20,090 bases of DNA from an uncultured Collinsella sp. (GTDB taxonomy: Bacteria > Actinomycetota > Coriobacteriia > Coriobacteriales > Coriobacteriaceae), in the NCBI GenBank assembly GCA_900545555.1, contig UQZI01000033.1, positions 1-20,090 of the forward strand. Reading direction: 5' to 3'. Both the position numbers and the translations under genes were made by a program. Under the pieces are notes generated by a model that was not told the origin of the DNA, did not search any database, and worked only from the letters and a program-made list of their open reading frames with translations. Shown here piece after piece: positions 1 to 6,535 of the stretch (positions within the stretch are counted from its first letter, which is position 1; every line of letters starts with the position of its first letter).

Positions 1-2
1 TA

Positions 3-152
3 GGCGGGCGCCCCGGGGACTACGTTGACGCTGCTTGTCTCGCCCGGGTGCCGTCGGGCCAGGGATGGGCGTCTTCGCTGATAATTGCTTTGTTGGGAGG
101 GCTGCTTTTATGCGGCTCTTTCTTTGTTTTTGGGTATATTTGTCTTTGTTGA
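3..152 (+). CDS. C-terminal end of an unidentified upstream protein (partial)
   Basis: This frame is open from the window edge to a TGA at 150-152, while the other two plus-strand frames meet stops at 1-3 and 26-28. The readable part is about 49 residues: a short polar stretch and then a strongly hydrophobic segment (around SLIIALLGGLLLCGSFFVF) that could be a C-terminal membrane anchor. T-ending codons resemble those of fmt just downstream. I do not recognise the family. It could also be non-coding sequence that happens to stay open, so this is a tentative call. Confidence 0.35.
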   Translation, partial: GGRPGDYVDAACLARVPSGQGWASSLIIALLGGLLLCGSFFVFGYICLC

Positions 153-239
153 ACTGTTCTTGCGGCTGGGTGCGTTTGCGGCCTAGAGCGCTTCTTTTTG
201 TAGCCGTCTCGGCTCGTTATTGAGAGGAGACCATCTTTT

Positions 240-1160
240 ATGCGTATTGTGTTTATGGGCACGCCTGATTTTGCTGTGCCTTCGCTGACTTCGCTTGTTG
301 AGGCTGGGAACGAGATTGCGCTCGTAATTACTCGTCCCGATGCTGTTCGTGGGCGTGGTAAGAAGCTTGAGCCGTCTCCTGTTAAGGCCAGGGCGCTCGA
401 GCTTGGTCTGCCTGTTGTTGAGGCCAATCGTATGACGCCTGAGGTTGTTGAGGCGCTCCAGGCTGCGCGGGCCGATATTTTCTGTGTGGCTGCCTATGGC
501 TGCATTTTGCCTGATGACGTGCTGCATATGGCGCCGCTTGGTATTGTGAATGTTCATGCTTCGCTGCTGCCTCGTTGGCGTGGGGCTGCTCCCATTCAGC
601 GTGCCATTCTTGCTGGTGATGAGGTTGCTGGCGTTTCCATTATGCGCATTGGGCATGGCGTGGATACCGGCGCCTATTGTGCGCAGGCCTCGACCTCGGT
701 TGCCGGTAAGCATGCCGAGGCGCTGACTATGGAGCTCGCTGAGCTCGGCGGCAAACTGCTTGCCGATACGCTTCCTTCTCTTGCCGATGGCACCGCCGTG
801 TGGATCGAACAGGATGAGGCGCTCGTTACCCATGCTGCCAAGATTTCTAAGCAGGAGATGCGCTTGGATCCGCAAATGGCGGCGCTTGATTGCGCGCGTC
901 ATGTGCTGGCCTCTTCCGATACCGCGCCTGCTCGTTGCGTGATTGCCGGCAAGACCGTGCGCGTGCTCGATGCTGCGCCGGCTGATGTGTCGCTTGGTGA
1001 GGGGCTCGTCGCCGTTCAGGCCAAGCGTGTTTACCTGGGCCTTTTCGATGGCTCGGTCGAGTTGCTCGAGGTTAAGCCTGATGGCAAGCGTGCTATGACT
1101 GCTTCTGCTTGGGCTGCTGGCTTGCAGGGTGCCGATCTTTCGTGGGGTGTATTGTCATGA
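240..1160 (+). CDS. fmt: methionyl-tRNA formyltransferase
   Basis: Formylates Met-tRNA(fMet) with 10-formyl-tetrahydrofolate in the cytoplasm before translation initiation. The 306-residue protein has the family's usual length. It starts with the typical MRIVFMGTPDFAVPSL (residues 1-16). The central formyltransferase motifs follow: AAYGCILP near residue 83, then the signature SLLPRWRGAAPIQ near 107-119, which carries the folate-binding and catalytic region. The C-terminal third is the OB-like tRNA-binding domain (KTVRVLDAAPAD, then VELLEVKPDGKRAMTA). The ATG is preceded by GAGGAGA at 224-230. The stop overlaps the rsmB start (ATGA at 1157-1160), so the two genes are probably translationally coupled. 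Third codon positions are unusually T-rich compared with the glycogen genes. The assignment is secure. Confidence 0.96.
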   Translation: MRIVFMGTPDFAVPSLTSLVEAGNEIALVITRPDAVRGRGKKLEPSPVKARALELGLPVVEANRMTPEVVEALQAARADIFCVAAYGCILPDDVLHMAPLGIVNVHASLLPRWRGAAPIQRAILAGDEVAGVSIMRIGHGVDTGAYCAQASTSVAGKHAEALTMELAELGGKLLADTLPSLADGTAVWIEQDEALVTHAAKISKQEMRLDPQMAALDCARHVLASSDTAPARCVIAGKTVRVLDAAPADVSLGEGLVAVQAKRVYLGLFDGSVELLEVKPDGKRAMTASAWAAGLQGADLSWGVLS

Positions 1161-2557
1161 GCAAGCTGTCTCCCGCGCGCAAGCTTGCGCTCGATGTACT
1201 GATGGAAGCCGATCGCCGCGGCATGTACGCGCGCGACGTGCTCTCGTCCCGTGCTTCGGCCAAGGCCATTGACCAGCGCGATTCTGCTTTTGCAGCTCGT
1301 TTGGCACTTGGCGTTGCGGCCACCCAGGGTATTTTGGATGAGCTGCTCGATCAGTTTCTCGATAAGCCTAAAAAGGTTGCGCCGCGTGTTCGCATGGCGC
1401 TTCGTATCTCGGCCTTCGAGATGCTCTATCTGCATACGCCGGGCCGCGTTGCCGTAAGTCAGGGTGTTGAGCTGGTTCGCTGCGGGGCTAAGTCTGCCGC
1501 TGGCTTGGCCAATGCTGTACTGCATAAGGTTGCAGACAATGTTGAGGACTTTGCTACTGCGTCCTATGTGGATCAGTCTGAGCGACGCTTGGTTCGTCTG
1601 TCGCGCCTGATGGGTCTACCTCGCTGGCTATGCGCTCGCATTATGGCGTCGTTTGACACTCCAGAGGGTGCGCTTAACTTTGCCGGCAATCTGGCCCCCG
1701 CACCGCTGGCCCTGCATGAGAACGCCTTTGCGTCCAAGCCCGATCCGTATATCTCGCAGCTTGTGGCACCCGTGTTCCCGGGTTGCCATGCTCCGGTCGA
1801 TGCTCAGGTTACGGTTGCGTCGGGCGTATTTGAGCGTGCTGCTGCCGTGGCCTCGGACCTTAACGCCCAGCTTATCGCCACAGCTGCCACGCGCCCTGGC
1901 AGCTGCCTTGAGATTGGTGCCGGCCGTGGCACCAAGACCTATGTGATGATGTGCCAGGCCAAGCGTGCGGGCTATGAGCGTCAGCATACGGCGCTCGATC
2001 TGCATGATCGCAAGTGCGATCTGAATCTCGCTCGTCTGCATAAGGCCGGTATTCAGGGCGTTCGCACGGTTTCGGGTGATGCCTGCGAGCTTAATGAGGT
2101 GCTCACATCGTTTGATGCCATGCTTGGCGAGCCGGTTAAGTTCGACACGGTCTTTATCGATGCGCCGTGCTCTGGCACCGGAACCATGCGCCGTCATCCT
2201 GAGATACCGTGGCGCCTGACCGAAAAAGATGTGACGGTTGAGCTGCCCAAACTGCAGCTTACGATGCTCAAAGAGGCTGCTGCGCGCGTGGCTGCCGGCG
2301 GCGAGCTCATCTATGCGACGTGCTCGGTTTTCGACGAGGAGAACACGCAGGTGGTGGATGCCTTCCTGGCTTCTCCCGAGGGCGCCGGCTTTACCGTGGC
2401 GCCGCTCTCTGATGCGCAGATTCTGCAACTCCCCGAGTTCGATCAGGCCAAGAAGCTCGTATCCGTACGCCAGAACGATCGAGGCCTCTTCCAAAGCGTG
2501 CCGGTAAACGCCGATTCCTACGACGGCCACTTCTGCGCCAGGCTGGTCCACAAGTAA
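1157..2557 (+). CDS. rsmB: 16S rRNA (cytosine-C5)-methyltransferase RsmB/Sun family
   Basis: Predicted SAM-dependent m5C methyltransferase acting on 16S rRNA (C967 in E. coli), 466 residues. The N-terminal ~130 residues form a NusB-like RNA-binding domain (SPARKLALDVL through VLHKVADN). The methyltransferase domain follows, with motif IV DAPCSGTG at 335-342 (Cys338) and motif VI ATCS at 387-390 (Cys389), the two cysteines used for catalysis and product release in this family. Motif I reads EIGAGRGTKT (252-261) rather than the common C/AAPGGKT, so it is somewhat divergent. I chose the ATG at 1157 because it overlaps the fmt stop and starts the conserved NusB region; an in-frame start at 1109 lies inside fmt. 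The fmt-rsmB order is common in bacteria. Confidence 0.9.
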   Translation: MSKLSPARKLALDVLMEADRRGMYARDVLSSRASAKAIDQRDSAFAARLALGVAATQGILDELLDQFLDKPKKVAPRVRMALRISAFEMLYLHTPGRVAVSQGVELVRCGAKSAAGLANAVLHKVADNVEDFATASYVDQSERRLVRLSRLMGLPRWLCARIMASFDTPEGALNFAGNLAPAPLALHENAFASKPDPYISQLVAPVFPGCHAPVDAQVTVASGVFERAAAVASDLNAQLIATAATRPGSCLEIGAGRGTKTYVMMCQAKRAGYERQHTALDLHDRKCDLNLARLHKAGIQGVRTVSGDACELNEVLTSFDAMLGEPVKFDTVFIDAPCSGTGTMRRHPEIPWRLTEKDVTVELPKLQLTMLKEAAARVAAGGELIYATCSVFDEENTQVVDAFLASPEGAGFTVAPLSDAQILQLPEFDQAKKLVSVRQNDRGLFQSVPVNADSYDGHFCARLVHK

Positions 2558-2562
2558 TTACT

Positions 2563-2631
2563 ACGTTGCGGTGAAATAGGGATTGAATAGCGGCATCTAC
2601 CCGCCAAACAGTCCTTATTTCACCGCAACTC
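2563..2631. repeat. long imperfect palindrome (about 21-bp stem)
   Basis: GTTGCGGTGAAATA at 2565-2578 is exactly complementary to TATTTCACCGCAAC at 2616-2629. The pairing continues inward through two G-T wobbles to about 2585/2609. A small GCGG (2590-2593) / CCGC (2601-2604) stem lies in the loop. There is no T-tract after either arm, so it does not look like a simple terminator. It may be a REP-like or MITE-like dispersed element, or a long mRNA 3' hairpin after rsmB. Confidence 0.6.
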
Positions 2632-2655
2632 ATAAGGAAACCTGGGCAGCTAAAG

Positions 2656-2693
2656 AATCAGCCCCGCGATTGGTGTTGGTCGCGGGGCTGATT
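2656..2693. terminator. bidirectional intrinsic terminator between rsmB and fmdB-like gene
   Basis: AATCAGCCCCGCGA (2656-2669) pairs perfectly with TCGCGGGGCTGATT (2680-2693), leaving a 10-nt loop. The plus strand continues GGTTTCT and the minus strand continues CTTTA, so both flanks are only modestly T-rich. The position between two convergent genes fits a shared terminator. Confidence 0.7.
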
Positions 2694-2698
2694 GGTTT

Positions 2699-2935
2699 CT
2701 AGTGGCTGTGCGGGCAGTGGGCGCAGCAGCCACTCGTGGCGCTGGTGCTGGAGCCGCCGCTGCGCTGGTCGGTGTTGTAGAAACCGCTGCCGTCGAACTT
2801 GATGCCGCTGGCCGAGAACGTCTTGGATGCCGGAGCGCCGCAGCTGGGGCACACGACCTCGGGACTCTCGGACATGGGATGCTCAACCTCAAACACGTTG
2901 CCGCAGCTCGAGCACTTGTAATCGTAGCGCGCCAT
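2699..2935 (-). CDS. FmdB family zinc-ribbon protein
   Basis: Small 78-residue protein of the FmdB/CxxC_CXXC_SSSS family. The start MARYDYKCSSCG is typical. Cys8/Cys11 and Cys29/Cys32 (CSSC and CPSC) form one zinc ribbon, followed by the family's ASKTFSASGIKFDGSGFYNTD-like stretch at about 36-56. The C-terminus ends CCAHCPHSH, a Cys/His-rich cluster that could bind a further metal. Members are often annotated as putative regulators, but their function is poorly established. The ATG is preceded by AAAAGGAAGT. It follows the GH13-GH77 gene on the same strand, with a terminator-like hairpin between them, so it may be expressed mostly separately or by read-through. Confidence 0.85.
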   Translation of the reverse strand: MARYDYKCSSCGNVFEVEHPMSESPEVVCPSCGAPASKTFSASGIKFDGSGFYNTDQRSGGSSTSATSGCCAHCPHSH

Positions 2936-2957
2936 AATACTTCCTTTTCAGCACAAA

Positions 2958-2979
2958 GCGGGCAGATCACTCTGCCCGC
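2958..2979 (-). terminator. intrinsic terminator downstream of the GH13-GH77 gene
   Basis: GCGGGCAGA (2958-2966) and TCTGCCCGC (2971-2979) form a 9-bp stem with a 4-nt loop. On the minus strand it is followed by TTTGTGC. It lies 45 nt after the stop of the fusion enzyme and just before the FmdB-like start codon, so it could also attenuate read-through into that gene. Confidence 0.65.
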
Positions 2980-3023
2980 ATAAATTCAAACGTCTGTAAC
3001 TGTACCCTATATCGGGCGTTTTA

Positions 3024-6000
3024 TCACGCTTCGCCCCAGAATCTATGCGTGTTGCGCAGGAGCTGTGCGGTTTTGCCCTCAGCGGCCGCAACGTCGGCCT
3101 CGTCAGCCTGCCAGGTCCAGTTGCCCGTGGCCACGCCCGGTACGTTCATGCGCGTGTCGTCGCCAAGCCCCAGCACGTCCTGCAGCGGCATCATCACCAG
3201 GGGAGCGTCGCTTGTCAGCGCGTCGCTCATCAGCTTGGCTGCCACCTCAACACCGCTCGGCTCGTCGCCGCCCGCAAAGGAGCGCGTGCACCAACCCGCG
3301 AGCGTCGACGTATCGTGCGTCGAGGTGTACAGGATCTTGCCGGGCGTAGGGTGCACGCCGCAACGAACGTCGTAATCGCTAAACTCCAGTACGTCCATAC
3401 CGGGGAAGCCGCAAGTCGAAGCCATGGCGCGAACGCCGGGCGTCAGGTAGCCCAGGTCCTCGGCGATAAAGTTGAGCGGCCCCAGCTCGTCATAGGCGGT
3501 CTGGAACAGGTCCTTGCCCGGGCCTGCCAGCCAACGCCCGTCGGCGCAGTCCTTACCCGCGGGAATGCTAAAGTAGCTGTGGAAGCCCAGGAAGTGATCC
3601 AGGCGCACACGGTCGTAGAGCGAAAACGCACGACGCAGACGATCCATCCACCAGTTATAGCCGTTCTGCTTCATGTGGTCCCAGCGGAACGTTGGGTTGC
3701 CCCACACCTGGCCCTCGGGCGCAAAGTTATCGGGCGGCGCACCGGAGATCTCGATTGCCTTACCGGTATCGGACAACCAGAAGTTCTCGGGCTCGCTCCA
3801 TGCATCGGCCGAATCGTCCGAGACATACATCGGGATATCGCCGATGACCTCGATGCCCTTCTTGTGCGCGTAGTTCATGAGCTCGCACCAGGCTAGGTCA
3901 AAGCGGTACTGCATGTACGCCTGCAGCTCTGCCTCGTCGTGGAAACGCTTGTCGTCAATCAGGTGCTCGTTGTAGCGCGCGACATCCGTCGGCCAATCGT
4001 GGCGCGACTCGCCCTCAAAGTACTTCTTAACGGCCATGTAGACGCAGTATTTCTCGAGCCAATCGGCGTTGCGATGTTTAAACGCGGTGTAGAGCGGATC
4101 GGCATCTTCGCCGCCACGGGCCTTCCAAGTCTCAAAGTCGGCCGCCAGCTCCTCTTGGCTCTCGGGCAGCAGGTCAATATTGCCCGCAAAGGCCGAAGGC
4201 CCGGCGTAAGGGGAGCGGAAGAAGTCCGTTGGGTTGACAGGCAGGACCTGCCAGTAGCGCATGCCCATAGCGGACAGATGGTCGATAAAGCGACGCGTGG
4301 GTGCGCCGATCGTGCCGGGCTTGCCGTCATCGGTCGGTACCGAGGTGATATGGCACACAACGCCCGCGCCGTGATCGAGCGGCTCCTGCAAGCGCTGCTC
4401 GGCATGGTGATAGATGATCGACGAGCCCAGCGGATACAAATCGAGCGTGACCGTGCCGTTGTGGATCTCGCACTCGTGACCGCTGATCACGTCACTCGCG
4501 CATTCATCGAGCGCCGGAATCGTCACGCGGTGCGAATTGCGCAGACTACGATTAATGATAACCGTCGCGGACTCGCCATCCTTGCCCGTGCGGTTGTATG
4601 CCAGCACCTCGTCGTTGAGCGCGAAGGCCTTGATCTCGCCGTCGATCATAAACGGTAGTGCGCGGCGTACGGCGGAGGCGTTTTTGACAATAGCCAGCGT
4701 GTCGAAGTCGTGCAGTTGGTCCTTGGTCGGCAGGGTGCGGCGGTTGCCCGGATCGGTTAGACCCTCCAGGCCGTACTCATCGCCATAGTAAATCGAAGGC
4801 ACGCCCGGGAACGTCATCTGCATGAGCGTTGCGAGCCAAAAACGGCTCTTGGCCAGGCCCATCGAGTTCTCGTCCAGGCGCCATTTGCTGCGCTCGCACT
4901 CGGGCAGCTGCGACTCATCGGGGCCGCCGCCGAGCACCGAGATAATGCGCGGACGGTCGTGGCTCGAAAGCAGATTAAGTGCGCAGGACAGGGCCTCACG
5001 GGGATAGTTCTCGCGCAGGGTTTCGATATCCTCGGCTGCCTGGTAGGCGTTCTTGTAGCCCATCAAAAAGCCGATGACCATGTCGCGGAAGGGGTAATCC
5101 ATAGCAGAGTCCAGCTCGGAGCCTTGCAGATAGCGGCGCAGATGGCCGTAGCTGATCTTGTTGGAGGCGTCTTCCCAGACTTCGCCGAGCAACAGTGCAT
5201 CAGGCTTCTCGGCGAGCACGGCCTTTTTGATCTCGGCCAGGAAGTCATCGGAAAGCTCGTCGGCCACGTCTAGGCGCCAGCCATGAGCGCCGGCACGTAG
5301 CCATTTACGGATCACGCCGTCCTTGCCCAGAAGCCGCTCGCGTACCAGCTCGGAGCTCTCATTGATGGCGGGCATATTGCCCACGCCCCACCAGCAGTCG
5401 TATGAGCCGTCCTCGTGGAAATAAAACGCATCGCGCCATGGCGAATCCTCGCTCTGCCACGCGCCCACGCCGGGGTAGTTGCCGTAGCGGTTGAAATAGA
5501 TCGAGTCGTCACCCGTATGGTTAAAGACGCCGTCCAGAATGATGGAGATGCCCAGCTTCTCGGCCGCCTGGCACAGCTCGGTAAAGTCCTGCTCGGTGCC
5601 CAGGATCGGGTCGATCTTGGTGTAGTCGGCCGTGTCGTAGCGGTGGTTGCTCGCGGCCTCAAAGATGGGGTTGAGGTAGATGGCCGTGAAGCCCAGCTCC
5701 GCGATGCGGGACAGGTCATTTTGGATACCCTTGAGCGAGCCGCCGTAGAAGTCCCAGGTCTTGATGGAGCCGTCCTCGGCGCGCTCGTACACGGGCGGCT
5801 CGTTCCAGTCCTCGATCATGCGGCGCTGGATTCCGTTGCGCGGTTTTTCGACCTCGGCCAGCGTGCGCTCGCGCCAGTTTTCGTCACGGGCATAGCGGTC
5901 GGGGAAGATCTGGTACACCATGCCGCGCTCGTACCAGGTGGGACGGTTCTCGCGGTGCTTGTAGACGGTAATCTGGAAGGACGGAACCTCGGAGTAGTCG

Positions 6001-6320
6001 TAGGTCACACCCTCGCCACCGGTGCGACCCTGCGGTGCACCCAAGCGGACCTCGGGCTGGCCCTCGATATTGCAGATAAAGCTGTACCAGATAAGACAGG
6101 GCTCGGTGCACTCAAGCTCTGCAGTAAATATGCCGTCGCCCTCGTGCGTCATGGGATACAGAGACTCACCGATTTCATCGACCCAGGTGCGCAGCGTAAG
6201 CGTTGCCTGGTTGGGATCGGCATCCTCCAAAATCACCGAGAGTGCAACGGAAGTTCCAGTGGTCACAGCGCCAAACGGAGTGCGAAACTGCGGCAGGCGG
6301 CTGTTGTGAATCAATCTCAT
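3024..6320 (-). CDS. bifunctional GH13 amylase/neopullulanase-like and GH77 4-alpha-glucanotransferase fusion
   Basis: A 1098-residue protein with two complete glycosidase modules. Residues 1-120 are a beta-rich N-terminal domain like that of neopullulanases. Residues ~130-640 are GH13: region I DGVFNH (263-268), region II GWRLDVADE with nucleophile Asp351, region III GEVWED with acid/base Glu380, region IV SSHD with Asp455. Residues ~650-1098 are GH77 (MalQ): SPYAGPSAFAGN (703-714), the loop ISGAPPDNFAPEGQVWGNP (858-876), nucleophile Asp908 in RLDHF, acid/base Glu954 in AEDLG, and Asp1003 in THD. All six catalytic carboxylates are present, so both activities are plausible: hydrolysis of alpha-glucans plus transfer of maltodextrin segments. 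No signal peptide is visible, so it should act in the cytoplasm on glycogen or imported maltodextrins. It follows glgA on the same strand but has its own promoter-like sequence. The Shine-Dalgarno sequence is weak. Confidence 0.93.
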   Translation of the reverse strand: MRLIHNSRLPQFRTPFGAVTTGTSVALSVILEDADPNQATLTLRTWVDEIGESLYPMTHEGDGIFTAELECTEPCLIWYSFICNIEGQPEVRLGAPQGRTGGEGVTYDYSEVPSFQITVYKHRENRPTWYERGMVYQIFPDRYARDENWRERTLAEVEKPRNGIQRRMIEDWNEPPVYERAEDGSIKTWDFYGGSLKGIQNDLSRIAELGFTAIYLNPIFEAASNHRYDTADYTKIDPILGTEQDFTELCQAAEKLGISIILDGVFNHTGDDSIYFNRYGNYPGVGAWQSEDSPWRDAFYFHEDGSYDCWWGVGNMPAINESSELVRERLLGKDGVIRKWLRAGAHGWRLDVADELSDDFLAEIKKAVLAEKPDALLLGEVWEDASNKISYGHLRRYLQGSELDSAMDYPFRDMVIGFLMGYKNAYQAAEDIETLRENYPREALSCALNLLSSHDRPRIISVLGGGPDESQLPECERSKWRLDENSMGLAKSRFWLATLMQMTFPGVPSIYYGDEYGLEGLTDPGNRRTLPTKDQLHDFDTLAIVKNASAVRRALPFMIDGEIKAFALNDEVLAYNRTGKDGESATVIINRSLRNSHRVTIPALDECASDVISGHECEIHNGTVTLDLYPLGSSIIYHHAEQRLQEPLDHGAGVVCHITSVPTDDGKPGTIGAPTRRFIDHLSAMGMRYWQVLPVNPTDFFRSPYAGPSAFAGNIDLLPESQEELAADFETWKARGGEDADPLYTAFKHRNADWLEKYCVYMAVKKYFEGESRHDWPTDVARYNEHLIDDKRFHDEAELQAYMQYRFDLAWCELMNYAHKKGIEVIGDIPMYVSDDSADAWSEPENFWLSDTGKAIEISGAPPDNFAPEGQVWGNPTFRWDHMKQNGYNWWMDRLRRAFSLYDRVRLDHFLGFHSYFSIPAGKDCADGRWLAGPGKDLFQTAYDELGPLNFIAEDLGYLTPGVRAMASTCGFPGMDVLEFSDYDVRCGVHPTPGKILYTSTHDTSTLAGWCTRSFAGGDEPSGVEVAAKLMSDALTSDAPLVMMPLQDVLGLGDDTRMNVPGVATGNWTWQADEADVAAAEGKTAQLLRNTHRFWGEA

Positions 6321-6343
6321 AGTACGGTCCAGTTCTATACAAT

Positions 6344-6361
6344 CATGGCCAGCGGGCCATG
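6344..6361 (-). other. hairpin in the 5' leader of the GH13-GH77 gene
   Basis: CATGGCC (6344-6350) and GGCCATG (6355-6361) form a perfect 7-bp stem with a 4-nt loop. It lies between the predicted transcription start and the start codon, and could affect translation or mRNA stability. There is no direct sign of a known riboswitch. Confidence 0.4.
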
Positions 6362-6381
6362 GGCTTAACGCACAGTACTTA

Positions 6382-6410
6382 AGTATATCGTTGCACTTTA
6401 GTTGTATAAA
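6382..6410 (-). promoter_or_regulatory. candidate promoter for the GH13-GH77 gene
   Basis: Reading the minus strand, TTTATA (6410-6405) is followed by a 17-nt spacer and TATACT (6387-6382). These resemble -35 and -10 boxes, and the -10 is 5/6 to the consensus. The leader to the ATG at 6320 would be roughly 55 nt. With the terminator-like hairpin after glgA, this suggests that the fusion enzyme is transcribed separately. Confidence 0.5.
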
Positions 6411-6452
6411 CTACAGCCGCTCATTATCGGCGAACGGTTGTCCTAGAAAATC

Positions 6453-6460
6453 GTTTTACC
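6453..6460. promoter_or_regulatory. GTTTTACC operator-like half-site
   Basis: GTTTTACC followed by AA, identical to the half-sites repeated in the glgB/HAD divergent region (16344-16352 and, inverted, 16328-16335 and 16385-16392). It lies about 45 bp upstream of the -35 box of the GH13-GH77 gene. No matching second arm is visible nearby, so binding here is uncertain. Confidence 0.35.
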
Positions 6461-6474
6461 AACTATTAACAGAG

Positions 6475-6501
6475 AAGGGGCGCCCGGTTGGAGCGCCCCT
6501 T
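6475..6501 (-). terminator. terminator-like hairpin after glgA
   Basis: AAGGGGCGC (6475-6483) pairs with GCGCCCCTT (6493-6501), a 9-bp stem with a 9-nt loop, 35 nt after the glgA stop. On the minus strand it continues CTCTGTTAAT, which is only moderately T-rich. It probably ends or reduces transcription of the glg operon. Confidence 0.55.
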
Positions 6502-6535
6502 GCTTAGGGTTTGATGAGGTTTTGGATCGTCTGGA

